A stretch of 64,000 bases of DNA from Flectonema sp. DT1601. Its lineage: Eukaryota; Euglenozoa; Diplonemea; Diplonemida; Diplonemidae. The stretch is from NCBI GenBank assembly GCA_964019425.1, contig OZ025832.1, forward strand, positions 496,001 through 560,000. The letters are read 5' to 3'. The translations under genes and the position numbers were made by a program. Of this stretch, positions 9,553-21,374 are shown in pieces (the stretch's first letter is position 1; each line of letters starts with the position of its first letter). Below the pieces are notes generated by a model that ran no database searches, had not been told where the DNA came from, and saw only the letters and a program-made list of their open reading frames with translations.

Positions 9553-11424
9553 TTGTTTTTTTTTATATTGTTTTCCCCTCAGCTGCAAATTATGACTTCG
9601 CAGTTTTAACGAATGACTGACTTTTTTCTAAAGGGTTAGATGACATCACTACAGCCATCTATGTAATTTATGACTTAGTAGACTCCTAATAAGAGACTCA
9701 TCTTAGCAAGGGAAAAAAAAAAAAAAAAAAAAAAAGTTTCTATTGAATTAACTGCAAACAACAAAATCTCTCCTCGTTTGTTGTTTGTGGTTCTGGAGTT
9801 GGCAATATATATTTTTCAACTCGGGAAAAAAAAAAAAAAAAAAAAAAAAAAAAACAACCTCCCCATCCCTATCCCCGCTTCTTATGTTATGTGAGTGTCG
9901 AAGTCAGTGCGAGTGCGGAGCGTCTTGCCCGTACGTTCTCATTTCTTGTTAGCGTTGAATAAGATGGGTAGGCTAATGGCCGCTGTATATCCAAAATTGG
10001 AATTATTGTTCAGGTTATTTATTATTTTTCTTTCTTTTTTTGCGAAAGGTCAATTTTTTACCCCCTTTTTATAAAGGTTTCCTGTGCACAAACAATTCTT
10101 TTTTCTTTTTTTTTCCCCCCTCCCAATTTATTTTCAGTTTTTTTTTTCTTGTTTCGGTTCTCCTTTTATTTTTACTATGGTGATTTGAGTTGCTACTCCT
10201 TGTTACCTTCATTTTCTCTAAAGTTCAGCCTTTTTTTCTCTACTGCAGAAAAGAAGGGAGAAACGAGAAAACAAAAGGCAAATACGAACAACGAACTCAC
10301 TCTTTTTTTTTTTTTTTTTTTTTTTAGCTTGTTCCTCGTTTTTTTTTCCCTCTCGATCTCTGTTTCTCTGAACACTGTAAGTGCAGAGCATTAAGTAGGG
10401 GAAGGTTAACAGTTTGCTGTTGCGCTTAAATACTTCTTTGATGTCAGGGAGACCTGTTTCAGAGAAGACGCTTACGTGTTAACCATACGCATACGGGTCG
10501 ACCACCGAAGTTACTGTGAACAAACCAGCGTGTCCAAAGCATGATAGGCAGTAGCAGCAATGAGAGAAGAGAAAAAAAGGGGGAAAAAAAAAAAAAAATC
10601 TGATACTCTCTTAGGATCTAGTGAAGAAACCGTTAGTGTCTTTTAATGACCATAGCTTGCCTTCCTTGCCTCAATTTTTATGGCATTGGCGATCCGCTGT
10701 CCAAGTGCTACTCGTGCTTTATGATAGTGATTTCTTGTTCTTTTTTTTTTCTTTGTATGTTATGACATCGATTTTGGTTAGTTTTTTAAGTTTAATTTTT
10801 TTTTTCTTTATTTCTTTTTTACATGTTGTCCGAACCTCGCTGCTCAAACAGTCGAGGAGGCGTTTATCACTTTTTTTTTTAATTTTATTTTATTAAATTT
10901 TTATTTTTTAGTTCTCTCGGTCCAACAGCGAGTCGAGATTTCTTTTTAGCCGACCTTTTTTTCCCTCCATTTTTCGGCTCCTATTTTAGTATGATTGGAG
11001 GCTGAAAAGATATTTCTTTGCCAACACACGTACGTCTGTCAAGCATCAGTATTACAAAAAAAAACTGTCAGTCGAGTTGTGTTGTTACTGAAAAGTATGA
11101 TTTCTCTCTCTCTACGGCGGGCAAAAATCTCTTATTTTTTGAGATTTAACCCTCAGCTAAATACGACAGTGGTTTCGGTCTTTTTTTTTTTTTCCCCTTC
11201 TCTTTCTTTTTTTTTAAAAAAAAAAGAGACCGAAACTTTGTTTTTTCTTGGTCATGCTTGTTGGTATGACTTTAACAAAAAAAAAAAAAAAAAAACCTTT
11301 CATTTTTTTTTTTTTAGATAATTCTCTCCTCTCTGTGAGGGCAAGTCTCTTACCTAGAGATATGATTCTCAGCTAAGTATAAGCCTAGACCTGATTGCCT
11401 GATTGCCTCCGAAATGCTGAGTGG

Positions 11425-11457
<33 letters not shown>

Positions 11458-12957
11458 CTCATACCCTGAAATTAAGTTTTCAACTGTCACTCTTAAGCAC
11501 ACAGTACTTATGTGGTTAAAAAATTACAATAAGACGCTAATAATGTTACCAACAATAATATATATTTTTTTTTTTTTTTTTCCTTTCGTATTTTAAAGGA
11601 AAAAAAAAGAAAAAAAAAAGAAAAAGAAATTAATATACTTTTAACAGGCGTTTTTGCTTTGGCTTTAAACAACAATTGACGTGTTTGAAGTTGCGTTTTA
11701 CTGGTATGTTGTTGTTGTTGTTTTTTTTTTTTTTCTCTCTTGGAAAAACCCTCCCTCTGCAAGCTTTTCTTTACTCTCAGTTATGTGATTTCATATTACA
11801 CATGTTCTTTGACCCCCTGGAAACAAAGCAAACAAAAAGAATCGGCCAACTTCACTTTTATATTTTTTTTTTACTCACACTTTTATTTTGTTTGTACGCT
11901 ACAGGTTGCGTCAATACGAGGCAATCAATAGAGTTGCCTGCGGAGATGGTGACCCTACTCAACAAGCGGAGGGTTCGCAATAATATCTCGTAGCAGTTTA
12001 AAAATCCTAGTAAAGGAATAGCTGCTACAATTCCCTTTTTAGGTACAAAAAAAAAAAAAAAAAAGAGGAGCTGTCCCATTTATTTGCATATGGTTTTATT
12101 ACAAATCTGTGCGATAACTTGTAGGATCTGGTCGTTTTTTTTTTTTTTTTTTTAAAATTTCTTGCATATAATAACGATGAAAAAAAAAAAAAAAAATAAT
12201 ATCAACACATTCGGCAACACCAAAACTCGATATTTGAAGAAATCGTTTTTTTATCTTATTTTTCTTACGATGAACAAAAAAAAAAAAAAAAAAAAAAAAA
12301 AGTGTGAATAAAGAAGTTTCAAGGTTTAGTTGTGAAGTTCAGCAGTTGTTAAAATACGGTAGGACTATTCTCTTAAAAATAGGGAATTAGATCTTTTTGA
12401 TTTGTCGTGTTTTTTTTTTTTTTTTTTTTTAAAATCCATCAGCAGTATTTCATTTCTTCCTTCGAAATTAATAATCAAAAAGAAAAACCATCTCGTTGGA
12501 GGTGCTGCTGTGGTTAATTATTAGTGTAGGCAATCGCACATACTAATTGTAGCTGGCTTTTGCGCTATTTTTTCCCCCCCCTTTCTTATATTGCTTTATT
12601 TTTTTAGTATTTTAAAGTTTATTATTGTTTCTACGTTGTGAAACTATTACCCTTTCAAGCAACGTGTATTACAAGGAGTTTTCTGCCAAAGATGCACTCT
12701 TTGCGATCATGCGCACGCTCAAAACTTTTTTTAATTTTTTTTTTTACATGATGTTCTGTGAATTTTACTGCGAGCCTTTCTTTTCATCCTCTGCTATGAA
12801 CATCTCTTTCTACACAAACCTTTCACGTAGTCATTTTATTTTTATTTTTTTATTTTTCCCCCTTCTTCTGTTTCTACATTGACAAACTATCACCCCCTTT
12901 TTTTTTCTTCTGCTATGCTCGATATTTTTTGATCTATCGTACAATGAATTCTTTTTT
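9553..12957. other. Gene desert, homopolymer-rich (part 1)
   Basis: I see no credible protein gene. The sequence alternates long A or T runs (many over 15 bases) with short islands of ordinary complexity, for example 9885-10010 and 10380-10560. Translations of open stretches give only poly-Phe or poly-Lys peptides. A hairpin with poly-T and poly-A arms lies at 11172-11236. Confidence 0.6.
11172..11236. repeat. Inverted repeat with poly-T / poly-A arms
   Basis: GTTTCGGTCT followed by a T-run is mirrored by an A-run followed by GAGACCGAAAC. The arms fold over a short pyrimidine-rich loop (CCCCTTCTCTTTC). Confidence 0.7.
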
Positions 12958-13525
12958 TTAAACCCTAAAAGAACCACGTTAAGCCCATGTTTTTTTTTGA
13001 CTATTTTTGAAAAAATAGACAAAAAGGGAAAAAGGGGTGTGTGGGTATGACTTGATGAGTGACAGGTGAAAGTCCCCTGCCCGGGCGTTGAAGGTACACC
13101 TAAATTCGCACCCAGTGGGCCGAAAAGAATCCGAAAACATGCTTATATGTTAGTTTGGTATTCTTGTGAATTTGGGAGGCTTCCTTCTTTACTTGTTTTG
13201 ATGGGCTAGTATTGTGAAACAAAGTGTCTTGATGGGACTTAACAAGATCTTTTGTGATGATCAGCAAAACAGGGATCTCCACATACACTTTGGAGCATGT
13301 AAATAACAATCCTCAACTCCCGTTTGATTCACCGCTGTAGTGCTCATACATCTGACAGTATTGTGTGACAATACTGTCAGATAATACTTGCAGCACGCAT
13401 CCCATCAAAAGATTTTGTCATTTTTTGATCACACGAACACAACCCCCAATGGGCATTAGAGTCATTTTTCCCCTTTCCAAAAGAAGGCTTTTTCTCGAAA
13501 GCCGATTGGGTATCTTAGGGTTTAA
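12958..13525. mobile_element. Possible MITE-like element with short terminal inverted repeats
   Basis: TTAAACCCTAA at the left end is matched by TTAGGGTTTAA at the right end, with weaker matching over the next bases. The 568-bp interior has ordinary complexity, unlike its homopolymer-rich surroundings, and contains a perfect 15-bp hairpin at 13350-13382. No coding capacity is seen. The match could be chance given the short terminal repeat. Confidence 0.35.
13350..13382. repeat. Perfect 15-bp hairpin, 3-base loop
   Basis: ATCTGACAGTATTGT, loop GTG, then ACAATACTGTCAGAT. It is the strongest short palindrome in this part of the desert and could extrude as a cruciform or fold in RNA. Confidence 0.9.
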
Positions 13526-16500
13526 CGAAAACAGGGGGAGGAAAAAAATTTATAGTAGCTTGGCATGAAAAACTTGACACCGCTGCATGAGTTGAGCGTT
13601 CCTTTTTTTTTTTTTTTTTTTTTTTTTTTCTATTCAGAAAAGTCTTATTGCTTGTCAAACTTTTAAGTTTATCAGGTGCTGTGATCTGAGTACTTTTTTC
13701 CCGCTTCTATCTGCGGCATTGGCTTACGTATTAATGGAACGACAATCTTTTGGATCGTGCTCTCAGGTGGTAGTGACCTGGTGTCGGAAATCTTACGAGG
13801 GAAAATGCAAGCGTCCCTGTCTTTAACAACATCAATACAACGCCAAAGGAGACCTGTGCGATTGGTTTTGTTGCGACTACATGCGACTCAACGAGGGTCA
13901 ATCAACTTGTGTTATGTCCATGGAGTATTATTTTCCCTGCCTCCATCTGCGGTGTCCATGCCTCATAAAACTTGAGAAAGCGATGACTTTCTTTGAGTTC
14001 TTTTGTAAGTGGATCGCAGAGGAATTATTGGCCATCTCTCTTACGCTTATAATCTATGTTATTGTTTTTTTTTTCCCATTTCTTTTCTTTTCGTGTTGGA
14101 GTCAACAGGAAGCACTTAGACGTAACAATTTTCAGTTTTTTTTTTTTATATATTTTCTTTTTAAAAAATACTGCTCAGCAAGTGTGTAGGCTAAAAACCG
14201 GATTGCTAAAACTGATTCCAGAGTCGTTTTACGGAAATTTAATCCGTAGACTTTGTTGTTATGTGTGTGATATACACTTTTTTCGTCTTGGTTTTTAGTC
14301 CTCTTCGCCCAACCAGTTTGTAGGGTTTTTGTTTGTTTGTTACCCATTCTAGCATTACCTTTTTTTTCTTCTCTTATATAATTATAAAGTCACTGCATGG
14401 TTAAAAAAGAAAAGAAGAAAAAAAAAATTTTTTTTTTTAAAAACGTAACTGTTGATAATTTTTTTTTTATTATTTTTTTGAAAAATGCAGTTTTATTTTT
14501 TGTTCCTTAACCGCGTTGGGTTGAATACAAATGGTGTGCAAAATGTATTTTCAGTAGTCCCATTGTCACCGTAACATCACTGTTGCAAAAGTCAAACTGT
14601 GAACGCCTACGGACAAACTGTCTGATTCCCTATTTGACTTCTTTTTTTTTACCTTGGAAAAAAAAAAAAAAATCAATTTACTTCTTTTCTGATTTATTTT
14701 ACTGTATCCCAATTGTTAGTGAGCTTGACACTAATACTCATATTACCCCCTTTTTTTTAAATAGTTGTAACTAACTAACAAACTAGCTTAACTGCGATTC
14801 CTATTTTCTTTTTTTTTTCTCTCTTCCCTATTTTTGGTTATATTATTGGTTTTGTTTTTTTTTACTTTGTGGCCAAATTTTTTTTTTTTGAAAAAAATTT
14901 TTGTTTTTCTATATGGGTCCAACAACATACTTGTCAGGATGGAGGGAAAAAAAAAAAAAAAAAAAAGGTACCTCACAAAAAAGGCACAAATAACGTAATA
15001 AATACTTTTTTTTAAATGTAGCTTTTTTGTCTTAAACAAGGATAAGTAATGTTTCTTGCTTTTTTTTTTTAATATATTTTTTTTTTATATATTCTGATGA
15101 TAGTGTCTTTAAAACACCCTGTTGTTTCTTTAGTAAGATAGCTCACCTGAAAAAAATTTACTCGGATTCTCCTCCTCTCGTCTTCTGTTCACCAAATTAT
15201 TAGCCTTAATGTGGTGACTACAACGAAGAACACGATTGGGAAGTATCTTTTTTTTTTTTTTGTGTCGTTATTGCTGGTGACTTGCTGCTCTTTTTTTTTT
15301 TTTTCCCTTCAAAGTAAAAATCCATGCTGTCGCGTATTTAGCAAAAGATGTGCGTTGGCCTCTTCCTCGTCTTCTTTCATAGTGTTTCCTGCATACAATT
15401 AAAGAGAAAATAGCTCATTTTAGGGCAAAGACTTCAAACAAAAACAAACAAAAAAAATGAAAGAAAGTAGATTTAGAATCTCAGATGTTGGAGTCAGTGA
15501 TTTTCACTAACTTAAATTACAGGTTTACTGATGAAGTGGTGGGAGAGGGCGGGGGAGTGCCATTTTCTTTTTTTCACCTATTTTGCTACCTGCATACAGT
15601 CAGATTCCGGATACTCTGCTTGTAACTTCATACTGTTTTGTGGTAACAGTGATACTTACGTTTTTTTAAAATTTTTTTTTTTTTTAATTTTTTTTAAAAT
15701 AGCTACATGAAGTTAGCTATTTTTAAAATTTAAAAAAAAAAAAAAAAAATTATGATGGAACTTAAAAGTTACGTTATGGTAGCTATTAAGAGTGTCCATG
15801 CCTTAGGGGAAAAATCTTTTACCTTCTTGTTTCTGATTCCCCCCCCTTCTTATTCCTATGAACCCACACATGGAGGAAAAACAACAATAACAACGTACTT
15901 ATTTCCATTAATAATGGTTTCTTTTTAAAAATGAACAAAAACCGTGTTGTTTAAGGTGAGATATAAAAAAAATTATTGATTTTTGTGATTATCTCTCTTT
16001 TCAAATTTTTGTTGTTGTTGTCTTTTTTGCTTGCAAGCGGGGATCTAATTTATTTGGTTTCGTTGGTCCTATTCAAACTTGACTTTCTATGGTCTTAATA
16101 TGTTCTATTTTTTTTTTTTTGATCCTTCCCTGGTATCCCCCCCGACATTGTTTTTTGTCGTTTTTTTTTTTTTTTTTCTTCTTTTTTTCTTTCACTGTCA
16201 TTACAGATGTTCAGGTTGAATGTTTTAGGTCTGAATCTGTTCTTCAATTATTGAGATTTTTTTCTTGTTTTTTTTTATAAAAAAAACAAAAAAAAAAAAA
16301 AAAAACGAAACAAACACATTTTTTTGTATAAAATTATTTATTTATTTACTTCCAGGAGGTAAGGGGATAATAATATAACATATGGCACTGCTTTGAGAAT
16401 GAACTTTTTTTTTTTTTTTTTTTTTTGTTGATTGATTTACAGCAAAAAAAGACGGATTATGTTATTTTATTTATTATATATTTTTTTTTTCATTCTTTAG

Positions 16501-16625
16501 TAGGATTGACTGTAAATAAAAAAAAAAAAATAAAATAAAATAAAATTATGACATGCGACTGCGAAAAAAAAAAAAAACATTTTCGTGGTGACAACAAGAT
16601 TTTATAATTTTTTTTTTTTTGCATT
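13526..16625. other. Gene desert, homopolymer-rich (part 2)
   Basis: No protein gene is supported. An island at about 13680-14040 has ordinary base composition but no long open frame and no recognised RNA. An A/T-rich hairpin lies at 15670-15750 around TAGCTA and its complement. Many A and T runs occur throughout. Confidence 0.6.
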
Positions 16626-16735
16626 TAACAAGTATTGTAAGAACGAAAAAGAATGTTGGGCAGCACACGTAAACCTCTTTTAGCTTTATCAGTTTAAGTC
16701 GGTTCACGGTTTCGTGACACAAACAAAAAAATCAC
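16626..16735 (+). repeat. Dispersed element family D, copy 1
   Basis: AACAAGTATTGTAAGAACG, then GGGCAGCACACGTAAACCTC and TTTATCAGTTTAAGTCGGTT, has a diverged counterpart at 20600-20745. It contains a TTCACG/CGTGA hairpin and runs up to the 5' region of the carbonic anhydrase gene. Confidence 0.6.
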
Positions 16736-16821
16736 AGTGTTATATCATTATTTTCTGTATAGTTGAAGATAAAGCCGATTCTTTTTTCCCCTTCAGTATA
16801 TTTTCCCTTTTTAATAAAATA

Positions 16822-17523
16822 ATGAGACGGACACTCAGATTGGCGACACACACCTGCATGAAGGATCCCGATCTTCACAATATCATTCAAAATAATAGAA
16901 ATTGGGTTGCACAGATGAATGAAAGTAACCCTGAGATGTTTAAAAGAATGGCAAAGGGACAAACTCCAAAATATCTCTACATTGGGTGCTCTGATGCGAG
17001 AGTAGACCCTGGCCAGTTAATGGGGTTGGATCAAGGAGAATTATTCGTTCATAGGAATGTAGGAAACTTATGCACCAATGAAATGAATTTCCTCGCCGTA
17101 TTAGAGTACGCTGTCAACCATTTGAAAGTTCCTCACATCATAGTCTGCGGTCACTATGATTGTGGTGCTGTTAGAAATTCAGCAAAAAAACAAGACATTG
17201 GTCTTCTTGAAAACTGGATAAGAAATATTCGAGACACTCACAGACTCCACGCTGATGAACTGAAGGCTATAACTGATGAGGAAGCTCGTGTTAGAAGATT
17301 GGTTGAGTTAAATGTGATAGAAAACTGTTTGAATATATTTAAAACAAGTTGCGTTCAAAAACGGAGATTGGAATCTTCGAAATGCGTTGACAAGGACAAC
17401 TCATTTGCCACGCCTCGTATTCACGCCATGGTTTTCGATCCTGCTGACGGAGAACTCCACAAGCTTCCAATAAAATTCAAAGAAGAGCTTGAGAAACATC
17501 GTCACATCTACGATCTATTTTAA
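16822..17523 (+). CDS. Beta-class carbonic anhydrase
   Basis: The 233-residue protein has the zinc site of beta-carbonic anhydrases: Cys56 in CSDAR (with the Asp58/Arg60 dyad), His111 and Cys114 in HYDCG. Other family blocks are present, such as LFVHRNVGNLC and LAVLEYAVNHLKVPHIIVCGH. It catalyses reversible hydration of CO2 to bicarbonate. The start chosen is ATG at 16822 (MRRTLRLATHTC). This follows TTTCCCCTTCAG by 25 bases; the 36 codons upstream in the same frame are low-complexity and unlike the family. The basic, Arg/Thr-rich N terminus could be a short mitochondrial presequence, which is an inference. Its 5' flank is a dispersed repeat (family D). Confidence 0.95.
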   Translation: MRRTLRLATHTCMKDPDLHNIIQNNRNWVAQMNESNPEMFKRMAKGQTPKYLYIGCSDARVDPGQLMGLDQGELFVHRNVGNLCTNEMNFLAVLEYAVNHLKVPHIIVCGHYDCGAVRNSAKKQDIGLLENWIRNIRDTHRLHADELKAITDEEARVRRLVELNVIENCLNIFKTSCVQKRRLESSKCVDKDNSFATPRIHAMVFDPADGELHKLPIKFKEELEKHRHIYDLF

Positions 17524-17693
17524 TCTTATGATCCCCCTATGAGTGCGTGTCCTGATGGAAACAAAAAAACACTTTCCCTTTCCCTTTTTTTTTTTTTTTT
17601 TTTTGGTTTTTTTTTACAGCAATACGGAGATTTTCTGTTCTTGCCTATGACGTTATCGCGTGAAGTTATCTTTTATAGTTTTTTCTAAAAAAA

Positions 17694-17725
<32 letters not shown>

Positions 17726-17796
17726 TTACTCTTGTTGTGTGTTTGTTGTTGTTTTTTATTATTATGTTGTTTGTTTTAAATTATTGAGATGGAGGT

Positions 17797-17943
17797 AGCG
17801 GATCTTAAGTTTAGGTAGTCATTTGTTCCAGGTAATTCTTCTTATCGTCTGTGAGAGTCTCACGGTCGCTGGTAGCGACATAACTGTTACCCTGTGAGCT
17901 TTTCCTGGCTTTTGGCTCCTAGGCTTCGTAAATAAATAATTAT
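17797..17943 (+). repeat. SINE-like family B, copy 1
   Basis: It shares GGTAGTCATTTGTTCCA, TCGTCTGTGAGAGTCTCACG and CCTAGGCTTCGTAAATAAAT with the copy at 63069. It contains a GTCGCT-GGT-AGCGAC hairpin and ends in an AAATA-type tail. It lies between the carbonic anhydrase and the next gene. Confidence 0.75.
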
Positions 17944-18382
17944 ATACGCTTATCGGTCAATACCTTGAATCGTAACAGCAATTAAATGAACCACTTGCAT
18001 GCAGCGTCTCCACTGAGAGCTTTTTTTTAAAAAAAAAAAAAGGGGGAATTAAATGTATGATCATGTTTTATCGTGTATTGTCTTTTTCCCGTGTTCCCTC
18101 CGTTATCAGAAATAGGTAAATTGTCAAATTGAATTGACAACCTACCAAACCCAAAGCAATAGAATTTAAAAAACCAAATGCAGGTGGTAAACCGCGTTGC
18201 AGACAACAGTTTTGTTTGAAGTTCTTGGATGCTCTTTTTTTTTACTTTACTTTACTTCAACTCAAATACAGTTATTTTGTGAGGTAATGATATTTATAGC
18301 CTTCCTGAAACCTACGTATTCCATGTATCTTATTTTAAAACATAACAACCTCATCCTATTTTCTATTGAATACAGTGCTTAT

Positions 18383-19639
18383 ATGAAAGCCACTTTGATG
18401 TTTGATGCTGCTGGGGCAGAGGATGATGCCACTCGTAAAAAAGTATTGTTATTAATCAGATCTCAGCGGAGGGTCAGAGGTTTCGTTACATGCGTTGAAG
18501 AAGGAAAAAGTATGATAAGAAGTGGATGTGGTGAATTTAAATTTGATAAACGAAGCGTTAAAGTGAATAAAAATCATCCATTTAGAATACCTCAGGTAGG
18601 TGATGCTTGTGAATTCAGATTAAGTCATTCAATACCACCAGCTGCTGTTTCTATTCGAATCAGCGTTCCAAAACAGCATAGCGCAGCAGCAATAAGAACG
18701 TGTTACACTTTATTAGATGACGCTTGCGGACCAATGTCACCTTTAATATACCAATTACCTTCAGCTGATTTGCGACACAGTGTTTGTATTCTCAGCGTCG
18801 TTACAAGAATTCAAGATAACATCACTGAAGGATCCTTGGTGAACGGCTTAGAAAAAATAACTGAACTATCACAGGCTGTGTCTAATGGTACGTTTTTAGA
18901 GTCAGTTGGTGGGCTCACTGATACCAGTCAAGTGGGTAATTTAATATCGACGTTGCCGGAGAATCACAGGAATGTTGTGGTTGAAGCTATACTGTTCAGG
19001 TCAGCTGAATTGCTTTCCATTCCGATGCAGGTAGACAATCCTGAAATTCCAATTTCAGAGATTGAATTTGATTTGTATTTTAGAAAAGCTGCTGGCAGTC
19101 AGTCATTCGCAATCTCCCGACCTATATTTGAGCATCTTGGTCTGTCTGTTCTCGCTGACGGAGCAGACACATGCGCTCCGGGTATGTTGATGCTGAAGGC
19201 TCACAATATAAGAACTCACACCATAGCGTGGCCTAGTCGATCAACTATTTCTAGCCTTGATGACTTGCATCATCAAATATGTAACGCGATTCAACATCTA
19301 CCTCCTGCTCTTTGTTACGTCGCAATGCTTAAACAGAATGATGCTCTTTATTCGTTTGTAGCGATTCCTGTTATTCTATCGGCTTGTACTCTTTATGTTC
19401 TTTGGGGTTCAGAGAGTGCGTTGCATCGGGGAGGGGGATTGTCTCGTGTTGAGGCATCAAAAATTTTAAATTTACGCTATCCTTCGTTGTTGATTGCGTA
19501 CTTAAGAGACGCGACGATACGACTTCGAGATTCGGTCGATTTAACGCATCCACGTGTTGAGTATCTATTATCGTTGTTGAATGAAACTCTTGCAACTTTA
19601 GGAAAAGATCCACGTAGTATAGATGATCGATTAAAATAA
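18383..19639 (+). CDS. Unassigned protein with possible cold-shock-like N-terminal domain
   Basis: The 418-residue soluble protein begins MKATLMFDAAGAEDDATR, seven bases after a TACAG acceptor-like site. In-frame codons continue 62 residues upstream but are hydrophobic and low-complexity, so I use the later ATG. Residues about 30-75 (RGFVTCVEEGKSMIRSGCGE, then VGDACEFRL) weakly resemble a cold-shock/OB fold as found in RNA-binding proteins. The remainder has alpha/beta composition with no motif I recognise. The neighbouring genes do not suggest a pathway. RNA binding is only a guess. Confidence 0.75.
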   Translation: MKATLMFDAAGAEDDATRKKVLLLIRSQRRVRGFVTCVEEGKSMIRSGCGEFKFDKRSVKVNKNHPFRIPQVGDACEFRLSHSIPPAAVSIRISVPKQHSAAAIRTCYTLLDDACGPMSPLIYQLPSADLRHSVCILSVVTRIQDNITEGSLVNGLEKITELSQAVSNGTFLESVGGLTDTSQVGNLISTLPENHRNVVVEAILFRSAELLSIPMQVDNPEIPISEIEFDLYFRKAAGSQSFAISRPIFEHLGLSVLADGADTCAPGMLMLKAHNIRTHTIAWPSRSTISSLDDLHHQICNAIQHLPPALCYVAMLKQNDALYSFVAIPVILSACTLYVLWGSESALHRGGGLSRVEASKILNLRYPSLLIAYLRDATIRLRDSVDLTHPRVEYLLSLLNETLATLGKDPRSIDDRLK

Positions 19640-20023
19640 TATATTTAACTACCAATACTGTCCTGTACTTACCGTTTCTGTTTTGGATTCAGGCTTTAGA
19701 TTGTTTTTTTTTTTTTACCTTTGATGTGATTGTTTTCAACGAGCGCACTTATTTTCATGTTATGTACTTCTCTGTACATTCAAGTATTGATCTTGCGAAA
19801 AACCAGAGTGTGGAGTAGTTCTTAGCCAAACTGGTTGACACGATAGTTACTTGTTGTTTTCCTTCTTACTCTTTATCCCTGACATCTGTTTTATTGGAGC
19901 GGTACTTGTTCTTTGTCTTAAGGTATCGATTTGCATCGGTCAAGTTTTTTTTTCTTCTTTTCTCCTTTTTATTTTTTTTCCCCGTTTTTTTTGCTGCTTT
20001 ATTCCTCTACCACTATGTGCATA

Positions 20024-20150
20024 TGTCGCTTATAGAATAATCCTGAGAAGGATCTTTAGCAATAATTATTACCAAATCGTCTCAGAGATTTGTATCAGCG
20101 ACTGCGCAGTCCGCAGTGTAGTTGACTTCTTCTATCTCTCTATCTGATGA
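20024..20150 (+). ncRNA. Structured element family A, copy 5 (diverged)
   Basis: It has the ATCCT-GAGA-AGGAT hairpin in the position of the CAATC/GATTG hairpin of other copies. Its end, GTATCAGCGACTGCGCAGT to CTATCTCTCTATCT, matches the tail of the copy at 25876. Confidence 0.45.
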
Positions 20151-20221
20151 GTTTTTTCCTTCTTTTTTTTTTCCGAATTTGACAGTCGTCTTTCATACAA
20201 AGCCGACAATGACATACAGCG

Positions 20222-20348
20222 TTCAGTATGTCTCGTCAGCCGAAGCTATAATAAAACAATCCTAATAAGATTGAATCTAATAACGTTACTGTTGCCCTCG
20301 TAGCTCTATTAGAGGTAACCTGATATTCTCTTTAGTTTGCTGTATCAG
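20222..20348 (+). ncRNA. Structured element family A, copy 1
   Basis: CGTCAGCCGAAGCTATAATA begins a block nearly identical to one at 25890. Three nested hairpins are visible: CAATC/GATTG, GTTAC/GTAAC around a CTCGTAG loop motif, and CTGATA/TATCAG. Confidence 0.6.
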
Positions 20349-20599
20349 TAGTAGGGCAATAGCCAGTATGACTTGGTTGATTGATTCTGAGGTATTCACA
20401 ACTCGTAAGGAGGTCGCGCAGTATATAGTGCGCTGATTTTCCGCGGTTGTCTTGACTTGTCGGAATGTTGCATATTCTTCCTTCCCATTTTCTTAATAAT
20501 TTTTTCCTCTCTGTTTTATTTAGTATTCTCGCTATGAAGTTTGGTAGGTTACTTGTAGAACTGAATACTTTTTTTTTTCTTTCCTTGTTTTCTATTTAA

Positions 20600-20740
20600 C
20601 AAAATATTGTAAGAGCTAACAATAATGTGTTGAGCAGCACGCGCAAACCTCCTTCAACTTTCTCAGTTTTGAGTTGGTGCAACTGTTTGACCCAATACTG
20701 AAGAAGTAGCGACACGATTGTTACTTAGCAAACAAACTAT

Positions 20741-20745
<5 letters not shown>
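20600..20745 (+). repeat. Dispersed element family D, copy 2
   Basis: AAAATATTGTAAGAGC, GAGCAGCACGCGCAAACCTC and TTCTCAGTTTTGAGTTGGT parallel the block at 16626. A GCGACACGAT-GTTACTT end is also seen at about 19840. Confidence 0.6.
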
Positions 20746-20772
<27 letters not shown>

Positions 20773-20889
20773 AATAAAATCCCCGAAGAACAACCTCTAG
20801 TTCTCTTTGAGCGTCTTTCAAATAGTATTCGACGGTAGGTTGGATATAAACAGAAAAATCTTTGGATATGGCTACGGATTGGGTCCTCT

Positions 20890-20935
20890 GTTACTGTGAG
20901 TTACCCTCCCTAAAGCACTCATAATATACAGTAAC
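20890..20935. repeat. 8-bp stem hairpin before an ACTAACTA tail
   Basis: GTTACTGT at 20890-20897 pairs perfectly with ACAGTAAC at 20928-20935. The downstream CTGACTAACTA plus poly-A resembles the end of the family A copy at 33062. Confidence 0.7.
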
Positions 20936-21374
20936 GTTGGATTATATAACTGACTAACTAAAAAAAAAAAAAACCCGAATTTTGTTTATTTTCTTTTTTT
21001 TTTTTTCACAAGGATGCTTCTTACTGGGACTCACGTGCTTACCTGAATATTTTGAAAAGCCGACGTCTCTGATAACTGCGCTGCGAATTTATTTTTTTTT
21101 GTTAGTTTTTGTTTGTGATGTGTATCTTTATTCTATATACCGTAATTATAAATATCATGGTGTATAAAAAGTCTCCAAATCAGCAAAAAATGGCCGAATC
21201 CACCATCTTTATTATATGTTTGTGATGTGTATCTTTATATATTTATTTACTTATATTTTTTTTTAAAAAAAATTTTCGTTTTTGTTTTTTTTTTTTGATA
21301 CAACAAAATAACTGGACAACACACACAAAAAAAAAAAAAAAAAAAAAAAAAAAACTACTCAGATTATAGCTTTA

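Noticed and set aside
12958-13525. Telomeric TTAGGG repeat
   Set aside because: Only one unit occurs at each end, as an inverted pair; there is no tandem array.
9553-16600. Many 60-108 codon open stretches encoding poly-Phe or poly-Lys peptides
   Set aside because: They follow A or T homopolymers and have no domain, no codon bias and no consistent start context.
16714-16821. N-terminal extension of the carbonic anhydrase from an upstream ATG
   Set aside because: The extra 36 residues span a pyrimidine tract and AG site and have no similarity to the family.
18197-18382. 62-residue upstream extension of the cold-shock-like protein gene
   Set aside because: It is hydrophobic and low-complexity, and an acceptor-like TACAG lies just before the later ATG at 18383.
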